From Desulfovibrio sp. Marseille-P6017 (GTDB lineage Bacteria > Bacillota_A > Clostridia > Peptostreptococcales > Peptostreptococcaceae), in assembly GCA_900604495.1 (NCBI GenBank), contig UWOR01000016.1, forward strand, positions 10,238-74,237: 64,000 nt of DNA. The letters run 5' to 3'. The notes beneath the pieces were generated by a model. It saw nothing but the letters and a program-made list of their open reading frames with translations, searched no databases and was not told where the DNA came from. Positions 55,368-63,960 of the stretch are shown here, piece by piece (position 1 is the stretch's first letter; each line of letters begins with the position of its first letter). Position numbers and translations under genes: made by a program.

Positions 55368-57374
55368 TTATTTTTTTATTTTATTTAATTTCATCATATC
55401 TATTTTTACTTCTTTTTTATGAATCTCTATACTTTCTCTCTTTTCAATTTCACTTTTTTTAGGTCTTGATTCTAAAGCATCTTTAATTTCTGCTACTGTT
55501 TCCTTTAAATTAATATGTTTAGTTTCTTTTTCTTCTAAGATAATCTCTTCTTCATTGTTACTAGACTTCTTTAACTTTATAAAAGTCGCTCCTAATGGAG
55601 GTACTTTTATATTTATACAATAATTTTTATTATGCCATTTTTCATTATTTGAGAATATTTCTACTCCACTCATAGTCTGATTAGATCCCCAATACTTATC
55701 GTCATCTGAGTTAAATACTTCTTTATACACACCACTAAATGGTACTCCTACCTTATAGTCATAATAAACTACTGGTGTGAAGTTAATTACTGCTATTGTA
55801 AAATCTTTCTCATCTTTTCCTTTTCTCATTAATGTTATTACACTTTGATCACTATTATGAGGATCTATAAAATCAAATCCATCATAAACATTATCTATTT
55901 CATATAAAGCTTTATCATTTTTATACATATGATTTAAATCTCTAACATAGTCCTTCATTTTGCTATGAGGTTCTCTTTCTAATAACTCCCATTCCAATCC
56001 ATATGCATATCTCCACTCTAATCCTTGACCAAACTCTGATCCCATGAACAACAGTTTCTTTCCTGGATGAATCATATAATATGCATATAATAACCTAAGA
56101 TTAGCAAATTTTTGCCATGAATCTCCTGGCATCTTATCTAATAAAGATTTTTTCCCATGAACAACTTCATCATGAGATAATGGTAAAATAAAATTCTCTG
56201 AAAAAGCATACATGAATGAAAATGTTATTAAATCATGGTGATATTTTCTATATATAGGGTCCATCTCCATGTATTTTAGAGTATCATTCATCCATCCCAT
56301 ATTCCACTTATATGTAAATCCTAATGCTCCTTTATATGTTGGTCCTGTAACCATAGGCCATGCTGTAGATTCTTCGGCGATTATAATTGGATTTGTAATA
56401 TATTTATATGCAGTTTCATTTAATTTTCTTAAAAAATCTATAGCTTCTAAGTTTTCTCTTCCACCATACTTATTAGGTTTCCAATCGCCCCCATCATAAT
56501 CTAGATATAACATACTAGATACTGCATCTACTCTTATTCCATCTATATGAAATTCCTTAAACCAATACAATACGTTTGATAATAAGAAACTATTTACTTC
56601 AGCTTTACCTAAATCAAAATGGGCTGTTCCCCATCCATTATTATCTGCTTTTGTTGGATCTGAATATTCAAATTGAGGAGATCCATCAAATTTATATAAT
56701 CCATGCTCATCTCTACAAAAATGGCTATATGCAAAATCTAAAATTATACCTAGTTGATTCTCATGACATCTTTCAACGAATTTTCTAAATCCATTTGGCT
56801 CTCCATGTCTACTTGTAGGACTGTAGTATCCAACTGTTTGATATCCCCAAGACATATCTAATGGGAATTCTGTTATTGGCATAATTTCTATGTGTGTATA
56901 TCCCATATCTTTTGCATAATCAATCATCTCATAAAGCTCTTCATATGTAAAAAAATCGCCATCCCATTTTCTCTTCCATGAACCTAAATTAACTTCGTAT
57001 ATATTCATAGGCTCTTGATCACATATTTTTTTAGATTTATCTTGCTGCCATTTTTCATCTGACCATTCATAGTCTTCTAAATCATATACAATGGATGCTG
57101 TATTAGGTCTTAGTTCTGAAAATATTGCATATGGATCTGACTTTAATCTACTAATTCCATCACATCCAACTACATTATATTTGTATTTATCCCCTTCTTT
57201 TAATCCCTCAATAAATATACTCCAGATTCCACTATCATACAGATTTATCATTTGATGTGTGTCTAATTCCCATTTATTAAATTCACCACTTACATAAACT
57301 TTCTTTGCATTTGGTGCCCATACCATAAAAGATACACCCTTTTTACCTTTATGAGTTGCCAAATGACTTCCCAT
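55368..57374 (-). CDS. glgB: 1,4-alpha-glucan branching enzyme
   Basis: A GH13 enzyme introducing alpha-1,6 branches. CBM48 opens the protein ([19 protein letters not shown]), then the barrel: [10 protein letters not shown] (region I), [16 protein letters not shown] (nucleophile Asp), [11 protein letters not shown] (Glu), [15 protein letters not shown] (Asp). A 60-residue charged tail ([20 protein letters not shown]) is unusual. ATG 57374 has no ribosome site. Frame-compatible coding continues 28 codons upstream (YEAIIKEDNILSFKSGNSVD, SYKF), matching the usual N-terminus of the family; a GAGGGGG site lies there, with only AUU (57456-57458) as a start. The real protein is therefore probably about 696 residues. 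First of the operon. Confidence 0.93.
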   Translation of the reverse strand: MGSHLATHKGKKGVSFMVWAPNAKKVYVSGEFNKWELDTHQMINLYDSGIWSIFIEGLKEGDKYKYNVVGCDGISRLKSDPYAIFSELRPNTASIVYDLEDYEWSDEKWQQDKSKKICDQEPMNIYEVNLGSWKRKWDGDFFTYEELYEMIDYAKDMGYTHIEIMPITEFPLDMSWGYQTVGYYSPTSRHGEPNGFRKFVERCHENQLGIILDFAYSHFCRDEHGLYKFDGSPQFEYSDPTKADNNGWGTAHFDLGKAEVNSFLLSNVLYWFKEFHIDGIRVDAVSSMLYLDYDGGDWKPNKYGGRENLEAIDFLRKLNETAYKYITNPIIIAEESTAWPMVTGPTYKGALGFTYKWNMGWMNDTLKYMEMDPIYRKYHHDLITFSFMYAFSENFILPLSHDEVVHGKKSLLDKMPGDSWQKFANLRLLYAYYMIHPGKKLLFMGSEFGQGLEWRYAYGLEWELLEREPHSKMKDYVRDLNHMYKNDKALYEIDNVYDGFDFIDPHNSDQSVITLMRKGKDEKDFTIAVINFTPVVYYDYKVGVPFSGVYKEVFNSDDDKYWGSNQTMSGVEIFSNNEKWHNKNYCINIKVPPLGATFIKLKKSSNNEEEIILEEKETKHINLKETVAEIKDALESRPKKSEIEKRESIEIHKKEVKIDMMKLNKIKK

Positions 57375-57777
57375 AAATTTATAGCTGTCGACTGAATTCC
57401 CACTCTTAAAACTTAATATATTGTCTTCTTTTATAATTGCTTCATACTTAACTGAAATTGAAAACGCCCCCTCTTAAATGTTATATCTTACAAAAAATTG
57501 TACTGATTTGTAATTATTTAATAATTTTTTCAAAACTTTTTATATTACTGTTATTTTATAAATTTTTTGCTATGACTAATTGATATGCTCTAATTTTTTG
57601 TTTAATGGGCCATCTGCATTATGTTTTAATTCTCCTAAAGATATAAATTTCCTTTTTTTTTTTTACTTATTTTAATTATTTTTTATATAATCTTTTTTCT
57701 TATAAATAGAAAAAAGAAGAAATTTATACAAATTTCTTCTTTTTTCTATTTGCTTATATATTTACATGCATATATCC
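57375..57777. other. Gap between glgB and the SPFH gene, with a coding-like scrap
   Basis: The first 84 bases probably encode the N-terminus of GlgB. At 57576-57656 a minus-strand frame reads KFISLGELKHNADGPLNKKL, then EHIN and a stop, without a start or ribosome site; it looks like the end of a lost gene. No family recognised. A long stem at 57704-57751 terminates the SPFH gene. Remaining sequence is AT-rich and empty. Confidence 0.4.
57704..57751 (-). terminator. Terminator of the NfeD-SPFH pair
   Basis: A perfect 22-bp stem (57704-57725 with 57730-57751) with a 4-base loop; it is made almost only of A-rich and T-rich arms. Confidence 0.8.
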
Positions 57778-58770
57778 TTATTTTTCATTGTCATTATTTA
57801 GAACTTCTTTTATACCTTTAAAAGTTCCTAAAATATTAACTGCATCTGAAGGTAATACAATTTTTGTCGCTTCTCCTTTAGCTACTTTTTCTAATGCTTC
57901 CATAGATTTTAATGCTAACATATTGTCATCTATATCAGATTCTTTCATTGCTTTAAATACATCTAATAACCCTTGTGCTGTAGCCTTTTGAACTTTCATT
58001 ATAATTTCAGCCTCTCCTTGTGCCTTCGCTATGGCTATTTGTCTTATTGATTCAGCTTCACCCTGTGCTTTTAATATAGCTGATTCTTTTTCACCTTCTG
58101 CTTCTCTTATCATAGCTTCTTTCTTTGCCTCTGCTCTAAGTATGGCTGATTGCTTCTCACCTTCTGCCTGTAGAATTGATGATGCTTTATTACCTTCTGC
58201 CTGTAATATTGATTCTCTTCTTTCTCTTTCTGCTCTCATTTGCTTTTCCATAGCCACTTGGATATCTTCTGGTGGCATTATATTTTTAAGTTCAACACGA
58301 TTTACTTTAATTCCCCATTTATCAGTTGCCTCATCTAATATTGATCTCATTTTTGTATTAATTAAATCCCTAGACGTAAGTGTTTCATCTAAATCTAATT
58401 CACCAATTATATTTCTTAAAGTTGTTGCTGTTAAATTTTCAATTGCTGATATTGGATTTGCTATTTCAAAAACATATCTCACAGGATCTGTTATTTGATA
58501 ATAAACTACCGTATCAATTTGCATAGTTACATTATCTTTTGTTATAACAGGTTGTGGTGGAAAATCTATAACAATTTCCCTTAAATCTATTATATATGCC
58601 ATATTATCTAAAAACGGTACTAAAAAGTGAACTCCTGTATCAGCTACTTTTAAAAACTTACCTAATCTCATAATTATACCTACTTTAGATTGCTTAATTA
58701 CTCTGACATACCTTAAACTCATCAAAACTACTACTAATATTAAAACTATTATTAATATTACTTTAAACAT
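57778..58770 (-). CDS. SPFH/band 7 membrane-anchored protein (stomatin-like)
   Basis: The 330-residue protein has one N-terminal membrane anchor (VILIIVLILVVVLMSLRYV) and a band 7 domain (about 25-190) with GIIMRLGKFLKVADTGVHFL, DLREIVIDFPPQPVITKDNV and ENLTATTLRNIIGELDLDE. A long helix follows with Ala/Glu repeats (AEGEKQSAILRAEAKKEA), and the C-terminus is oligomerising. It matches QmcA/stomatin-type proteins that build large membrane microdomain cages. The NfeD partner is 26 bases upstream, a common pair. AAAAGGGAGAGTATAT precedes ATG. Confidence 0.9.
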   Translation of the reverse strand: MFKVILIIVLILVVVLMSLRYVRVIKQSKVGIIMRLGKFLKVADTGVHFLVPFLDNMAYIIDLREIVIDFPPQPVITKDNVTMQIDTVVYYQITDPVRYVFEIANPISAIENLTATTLRNIIGELDLDETLTSRDLINTKMRSILDEATDKWGIKVNRVELKNIMPPEDIQVAMEKQMRAERERRESILQAEGNKASSILQAEGEKQSAILRAEAKKEAMIREAEGEKESAILKAQGEAESIRQIAIAKAQGEAEIIMKVQKATAQGLLDVFKAMKESDIDDNMLALKSMEALEKVAKGEATKIVLPSDAVNILGTFKGIKEVLNNDNEK

Positions 58771-58796
58771 ATATACTCTCCCTTTTCTCTTAGAAT

Positions 58797-59231
58797 TTAT
58801 TCATTAACTGCAAGTTTTACAATTAACTTTACACCCTCTATTTTTACAATATCTACAGTTGAACCAGGTTCTATTTTTTCATTATTGATTCCAATAGCAC
58901 TCCAATCTTCTCCATCAATACTAACTATTCCTGTTTTGTATGGAAGTATCTCTTCTTTTACAACTCCTTTTTTAGATAAAATTCCCTGTAAATTTGTTTC
59001 ATACTTGTGATTTTTATCATTTTTAACTATTTTCTTTGTTGCTAAAACCAAAAGAGATATAGATATTACTGCAAAAATAAGTAATTGCACGACTATGTTA
59101 GTTACAATCTTACTAAGAGCTAATACTACTAGTGCTCCTATACTGAACCAAATCAAAGTTAAGCTTGTTGTCAATAATTCTCCAACCCCAAATATAATAG
59201 CCACTGCTAACCATATTAATTTCAATCTCAT
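58797..59231 (-). CDS. NfeD-family membrane protein
   Basis: A 144-residue NfeD-short form: two or three N-terminal membrane segments (LIWLAVAIIFGVGELLTTSL, IGALVVLALSKIVTNIVVQL, FAVISISLLVLATKKI) and a C-terminal OB fold (ILSKKGVVKEEILPYKTGIV, DWSAIGINNEKIEPGSTVDI). It is the usual partner of SPFH proteins and lacks the ClpP-like protease part of the long form. The start follows AGAAGGATGG. Together they act in membrane organisation. Confidence 0.88.
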   Translation of the reverse strand: MRLKLIWLAVAIIFGVGELLTTSLTLIWFSIGALVVLALSKIVTNIVVQLLIFAVISISLLVLATKKIVKNDKNHKYETNLQGILSKKGVVKEEILPYKTGIVSIDGEDWSAIGINNEKIEPGSTVDIVKIEGVKLIVKLAVNE

Positions 59232-59368
59232 CCATCCTTCTTAATATATTTTTTAACCTTTAATATACCCTAGTCATATATTATATTAGCCTTTTTAAAG
59301 ATTTACTACAAGCATTTATTAGAAGAGGTATAATTAGTTAAAGTTTAATATAAAAATATAATAAATTA

Positions 59369-59413
59369 TATAAAAGAGACCTATATGAAAATATTCAAAT
59401 AGATCTCTTTTAT
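59369..59413 (-). terminator. Terminator of the macrodomain gene
   Basis: TATAAAAGAGATCTAT pairs with ATAGGTCTCTTTTATA (minus strand, one mismatch) around an AT loop. Confidence 0.7.
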
Positions 59414-59418
59414 ATAAT

Positions 59419-60300
59419 TTACTTTTCATACACAAATTTATTATCATTTAATAAAGCTTGTCTATATATTTCTTCATCACTATCTTTAAATACATTAAAT
59501 ACCACTTTCAAATCTTTTTCTGGATTTTCTTTTAACCATTTCTTAACCGTTCTAACTGCTAATAGAGTAGCATCTTCCTTAGGGTATCCAAATACACCAG
59601 TTGAAATACAACAAAATACTATATTCTTAATCATATCAATCTCTTTTACTATATTAAGACATGATATATAGCATGATGATAATTGTTTTTCTTACTCTTT
59701 TGTTGGAGTTTCATCGAGTATAATTGGACCAACTGTATGTATTACAAATTTAGATGGTAAACAATAGCCTCTAGTAATTTTTGCAGATCCTATATATTCT
59801 AAATGACCTTGTTTCTCTATTATTTTATTACAATCCAGTCTTAATCTTGGACCTGCACATGAATGTATTGAGTTATCTACGCATGCATGTAGAGGTTTCA
59901 TACATCCTAAAAGCTTGCTATTTGCTGTATTTACAATCGCATCAGATTTTATAGTTGTTATGTCCCCTTTAAATATACCTATATTTTTATCCACTTCATC
60001 AATATCATCTATATTTGTTACTAACTTTTCTTTTGATTCACTTATTAAAAGTCTCTCTAATAGTTCTAGATATACAGGATCAATTTCTTTAGGTGGATAT
60101 ACATCTAAGAGTGCGTGTAACATATCTCTTCTAGATTTATAAGTATCTGGTAGGTTTCTTATATCCAAAATATTTTCTTTTGAAAAATAATTAATTAATA
60201 ACTTAACTGCTCTATATTTTTCACTTTTATTCATAATTTTTATATCTTTAATAAAATCACTAAATAAATTTATATCCTTTCCATACTCTATCCAATTCAT
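59419..60300 (-). pseudogene. Zinc-macrodomain ADP-ribose hydrolase gene with in-frame stop
   Basis: ATG at 60300 starts 202 residues. The N-terminal helical part (about 1-100) has EYGKDINLFSDFIKDI and YPPKEIDPVYLELLERLLI, then the macrodomain begins with IGIFKGDITTIKSDAIVNTA. The zinc-macro signature is SKLLGCMKPLHACVDNSIHS. TAA at 59692-59694 interrupts TPTKE*EKQLSSC; the same frame continues without break through NIVFCCISTGVFGYPKEDAT to a stop at 59419. The full protein would be about 293 residues, usual for the family that removes ADP-ribose from proteins. The loop with the interrupted part is essential, so it is probably inactive. Confidence 0.8.
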
Positions 60301-60370
60301 AATTTCCTCCTGTAGTACTTATTTTCATACTTATATATTTAAGTAACTATACTTATATATATGTCAATAT

Positions 60371-60409
60371 AAAAATGAGTATATCAAATTTTTTGATATA
60401 CTCATTTTT
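60371..60409. terminator. Terminator of the NifU-like gene
   Basis: AAAAATGAGTATATCAAA pairs with TTTGATATACTCATTTTT over a 3-base loop, directly after the nifU-like stop. Confidence 0.9.
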
Positions 60410-60420
60410 TAATTATCATA

Positions 60421-60642
60421 TTATATTCCAATCACTTGTCTTACCTCAGGTACTTCTTTAACTAGTAAATTTTCTATAACTGCTTTTATAGTCATAGTAG
60501 CACCCGGACATCCCTGACAAGCACCCTTTAACCTAACTAATACTACTCCTTCTTCATTTACATCTACTAGTTCTACATCTCCTCCATCTCTTTGAAGAAG
60601 CGGTCTTACTCTTTCAATAACTTCTAATACCTTATCTTTCAT
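60421..60642 (-). CDS. NifU-like C-terminal domain iron-sulfur scaffold
   Basis: The 73-residue protein is exactly the NifU C-terminal domain: VLEVIERVRPLLQRDGGDVE, then LKGACQGCPGATMTIKAVIE with the CxxC that holds a [4Fe-4S] cluster. Such stand-alone Nfu proteins carry clusters to target enzymes. GGAGGTATATT precedes ATG. It stands alone upstream of the macrodomain gene. The Mrp-type carrier at 40.9 kb may act in the same process. Confidence 0.93.
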   Translation of the reverse strand: MKDKVLEVIERVRPLLQRDGGDVELVDVNEEGVVLVRLKGACQGCPGATMTIKAVIENLLVKEVPEVRQVIGI

Positions 60643-60722
60643 AATATACCTCCATGAAAATTATAGTATATTTATAATTCTATAATCTAACGTTTTCCCC
60701 TTTTTTTATAAATAAATTAAAG

Positions 60723-61556
60723 CTATAATTGTTGTCTTCGAATAGATGACTTTTTAAAATATTCTACTAATTTTTGATTATCATTTTTTTCTACACATAT
60801 TTTTATTTTATTTATTTCTTCTAAAAATTTATTCATAGAGTTAAGGAAGTTATCTTTATTCCCCATAAAAAGTTCACACCATAACTCTTCATTAATATTA
60901 GCAATTCTAGTTAAATCTCTATAGCTATCACCTATAAAACTCCCTGTATCTCTTCCTTCTTCATCACTATTTATTAGTGCAACGGCTATTGCATGTGGTA
61001 ATTGAGATGTGAATGAAATTATCTCATCGTGGAAACTTGCACTTACTTTTTTTACATTTTTAAATCCTATAGAATAAATTAAACTTTCTACAATCTCTAT
61101 ATTTTCTTCATTGTTATGATCTGCATTTATTAATATATAATTTGCACCTTTAAACACGCTACTACTTGCAAAATCAAGCCCCTTTTTTTCTCTTCCAGCC
61201 ATAGGATGGCCAAATACAAAATCAACACCTTTAGGAAGCATCTTCAGTACTTCATCTATAAACATTCCTTTTATACCAGTTGTATCAGTTATTATAGATC
61301 CCTTTTTAAAGTTATATTTATTTTCTTCAATAAATGATTTAATTAATGTTGGATAAATAGATATTATTACTAAATCCGCATGTCTTATTAAATTAGAGCC
61401 TTTTGTACTGCCATCTTTAATAATATTCATCTCTTTTGCTTTTATAATTGTTTGCTCATTTATATCTATACCATATACATCATTATATCCAGCTTCTTTA
61501 AGTGCCATTGCAAAAGAACCTCCAATAACACCTAAGCCAACTATAACTATATTCAT
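60723..61556 (-). CDS. tyrA: Prephenate dehydrogenase
   Basis: The 277-residue enzyme oxidises prephenate to 4-hydroxyphenylpyruvate for tyrosine. The NAD site is VIVGLGVIGGSFAMALKEAG; the catalytic His lies in FVFGHPMAGREKKGLDFAS, and HDEIISFTSQLPHAIAVAL is another signature. There is no ACT regulatory domain, which shorter Firmicutes forms may lack. It overlaps aroF by 4 bases (ATGA), so is translated with it, and is last in the pheA-aroF-tyrA operon. Confidence 0.93.
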   Translation of the reverse strand: MNIVIVGLGVIGGSFAMALKEAGYNDVYGIDINEQTIIKAKEMNIIKDGSTKGSNLIRHADLVIISIYPTLIKSFIEENKYNFKKGSIITDTTGIKGMFIDEVLKMLPKGVDFVFGHPMAGREKKGLDFASSSVFKGANYILINADHNNEENIEIVESLIYSIGFKNVKKVSASFHDEIISFTSQLPHAIAVALINSDEEGRDTGSFIGDSYRDLTRIANINEELWCELFMGNKDNFLNSMNKFLEEINKIKICVEKNDNQKLVEYFKKSSIRRQQL

Positions 61557-62566
61557 ATAGTTTTTCCTTCTAACTGTGCAAGGACTTTAACTGATTTCAT
61601 TAAAGAATCAAATTTAGAAGGTTTAATAGACTGTTTTCCATCACATAAAGCTTGTTGTGGATTATTATGAACTTCTATCATAAGACCGTCACATCCTGCA
61701 AGTATTGCTGCTTTAGCCATTGGTTCAACAAGTCTCCAATCTCCTGATGCATGACTTGGATCAACTATAACTGGTAAATGAGATAATCTTTTTACTACTG
61801 GCACTGCACTTAAATCTAATGTATTTCTTGTATATGTTTCAAATGTTCTAATTCCTCTTTCACATAAAATTACATTTTCATTACCGCCTGCCATGATATA
61901 TTCTGCACTCATAAGCCATTCTTCTATGGTTGCTGACAATCCTCTTTTTAATAGAACTGGCTTTTTAGTTCTACCAACTTGCTTTAATAGATCAAAATTT
62001 TGCATATTTCTAGCACCAATCTGTATTACATCTACATCTTCTACAAATTTATCTATATAATTAGTAGACATTAATTCTGTAACTATAGGAAGTCCAGTTT
62101 CCTTTTTAGCTAACTTTAAAAGTTCTAACCCTTCTAACTCCATTCCTTGAAAACTATATGGTGATGTTCTCGGCTTAAATGCTCCACCTCTTAAAAAATT
62201 AGCCCCAGATAATTTTACACTTTTAGCAATTTCAATTATTTGTTCTCCTGACTCTACTGAACAAGGTCCGGCCATTATACCTAAGTTTGTACCACCTACC
62301 TTACTACCTAATACATCTACAATAGTGTCTTCTGGTTTAAATAGTCTATTTGCTTTTTTAAATGGTTCCTGAACCTTAAGTATTCTATCTACATATCTAT
62401 ATGATAAAATTTCACCTGGATCAATTACTGTAGTATCTCCAATAAGACCTATAATACACTTTGAGTCTCCCTCTGAAACATTAGTTTTAACACCCTTAGA
62501 CTCTACATGATTAATAATTTCTCTTACTTCTTCTTTTGTACATCCTTGACTCATTACTATAATCAT
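61553..62566 (-). CDS. aroF: DAHP synthase (3-deoxy-7-phosphoheptulonate synthase)
   Basis: The 337-residue enzyme catalyses the entry step of the shikimate pathway from PEP and erythrose-4-phosphate. The N-terminal ferredoxin-like regulatory domain (MSQGCTKEEVREIINHVESK, about 1-75) marks the type I beta class. The barrel follows: MAGPCSVESGEQI, FLRGGAFKPRTSPYSFQG, KPVLLKRGLSATIEEWLMSA, CERGIRTFETYTRNTLD and PVIVDPSHASGDW. AAAAGGAGGTAGTTTT precedes ATG. Regulation probably includes allosteric control through the N-terminal domain and the operon's attenuator. Confidence 0.95.
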   Translation of the reverse strand: MIIVMSQGCTKEEVREIINHVESKGVKTNVSEGDSKCIIGLIGDTTVIDPGEILSYRYVDRILKVQEPFKKANRLFKPEDTIVDVLGSKVGGTNLGIMAGPCSVESGEQIIEIAKSVKLSGANFLRGGAFKPRTSPYSFQGMELEGLELLKLAKKETGLPIVTELMSTNYIDKFVEDVDVIQIGARNMQNFDLLKQVGRTKKPVLLKRGLSATIEEWLMSAEYIMAGGNENVILCERGIRTFETYTRNTLDLSAVPVVKRLSHLPVIVDPSHASGDWRLVEPMAKAAILAGCDGLMIEVHNNPQQALCDGKQSIKPSKFDSLMKSVKVLAQLEGKTI

Positions 62567-62586
62567 AAAACTACCTCCTTTTAAAT

Positions 62587-63727
62587 TTAATTTTTTATAT
62601 CACATTTTTTATAACTTCCTAAAAACTTAAAATGTTTACTTTCACTTTCTATAATTTTTATACCATCTTTGATCATTTTATCATCTATATTTCCTTCAAA
62701 ATCAACATAAAATAAATATCTCCAAGGTATATGCTTATTTGGCCTAGATTCTATCTTAGTTAAATTTATTTTATACTCATCAAAGTATCTTAACAAATTA
62801 TATAAACTTCCTGCTTCATGCTCTATTGAAAAAACTACACTTGATTTATTACATTCATGGTTAACTTCTAAATTGTTTCCTATAATCGCAAACTTTGTAT
62901 AGTTATCTTCAATATCATTTATATTTCTTTCTATGATATCTAAGTTATATATTTTAGCCGCTCTCTCTGATGCTATTGCACCTTTTGTTTTATCATTTAA
63001 ATCTGAAACTAACTTAGCAGATATAGCTGTATTTAGATATGGTATTAGTTTTAAATTTTTATACTTTTGTAAACTTTTATTACTTTGTTCAAAGCCTTGT
63101 TGATGTGAATATACTTCTTGTATATCACTTAATTTAGCTCCATTAATACCTAAAAGATGTTGACTTATCTTTATACATTCCTCTCCTACTATATAACATT
63201 TATACTGATTTAATAAATCATAAACTTTGGATATACCACCAGTTGATGAGTTTTCAATAGGTACTACAATATAGTCAACCTCGTTATTTTTTAACCCTAA
63301 AAATACATCTTCAAATTTATCATAGCTTTTTGAGTACTTTATTCTATCAAAATGTTTATACATCGCTTCCTCACTAAAAGAACCTTCAACACCTTGATAC
63401 CCAACTCTTACATCAAAATATTTTTTATTGTCTTTCAATATTTCCCTTAAACTAATTTTATTCAATTCTTCATTTTGTATTAATCTACTTAAGTACATTA
63501 AATTTATATAGAAACTTCTTAACAATGGAGCATACTCTTTTTTCCTCTAAATAAGATATATTTTTATCTATAACTTTTTCTTCTCTATCTTTTTGATATA
63601 TTTCTAAATTATTATTTATTTTGTAATTAGCAATCTTTTTAGATATATTCATTCTTTGTTCAAAAAGTTTAGTAATTTCTCTGTCAATTCTATTTATTTC
63701 TAATCTATAATCATCTAACAAGTCCAT
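62587..63727 (-). pseudogene. pheA: pheA: chorismate mutase/prephenate dehydratase split by a +1 frameshift
   Basis: Frame 1 (63727 to 63485) encodes a chorismate mutase helix bundle (LLDDYRLEINRIDREITKLF, EQRMNISKKIANYK). In the next frame (open to 62587) follow APLLRSFYINLMYLSRLI, the prephenate dehydratase core (VRVGYQGVEGSFSEEAMYKH, VVPIENSSTGGISKVYD, the GAIASERAAKIYNL loop) and the ACT domain (ESRPNKHIPWRYLFYVD). They meet in GAGGAAAAAAGAG at 63533-63548: removing one A from the A6 run (63538-63543) joins EEKEYAPLLRSF exactly. The gene may be inactive, phase-varying, translated by slippage, or hit by a sequencing error. It is the first structural gene after a Phe-rich leader and terminator. 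AAGGAGTTGAGTAA precedes ATG. Confidence 0.85.
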
Positions 63728-63756
63728 TTACTCAACTCCTTTTATTATTTTTTATA

Positions 63757-63783
63757 AAAAAAGAGCTCAAATGAGCTCTTTTT
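63757..63783 (-). terminator. Attenuator terminator before pheA
   Basis: On the minus strand AAAAAGAGCTC (63773-63783) pairs with GAGCTCTTTTTTT (63757-63769) over an ATTT-type loop, ending in U7. It lies between the leader peptide gene and pheA, 29 bases before the pheA start, hence in the path of the operon. Confidence 0.85.
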
Positions 63784-63825
63784 GAATATTCTAAATTAAT
63801 TAAAAAATTATAATTTAATTGATAT

Positions 63826-63960
63826 TTATAGAATATATGAACCCATTAGAAAAAATTTAGTTTTGCAGAAAAAATAGCTAGCGCTAAAATAAAAGCCCCA
63901 GAATAATAAATAAAAAAAGCTATAAAGTTGTTCTACAAATATTCTTCTAATCATCTTCAT
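63826..63960 (-). CDS. Aromatic-rich leader peptide of the pheA operon
   Basis: A 44-codon ORF behind CTGAGGAG (8 bases before ATG at 63960), ending TAA at 63826. The peptide contains 10 Phe, 5 Tyr and 1 Trp: the central parts are YSFFYLLFWGFYFS and SYFFCKTKFF. Such density with a ribosome site, 43 bases before a terminator preceding pheA, is the architecture of ribosome-mediated attenuation (as in E. coli pheL). Within the leader, AUAGCU (63918-63923) can pair with AGCUAU (63874-63879), and that second segment with its U-run can pair with the 5' arm of the terminator, giving competing 1:2, 2:3 and 3:4 structures. Too short to be a known protein family. Confidence 0.75.
   Translation of the reverse strand: MKMIRRIFVEQLYSFFYLLFWGFYFSASYFFCKTKFFLMGSYIL

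Noticed and set aside
58031..58498. 155-codon plus-strand ORF opposite the SPFH gene
   Set aside because: Low-complexity Ser/Ala/Asp sequence created by the Ala/Glu repeats of the real gene.
63533..63548. Programmed -1 ribosomal frameshift at the A-run in pheA
   Set aside because: Joining the two pheA frames needs +1 (or -2) movement; the -1 frame reads KSML and does not lead to the dehydratase. Transcript slippage or a simple indel explains it better.
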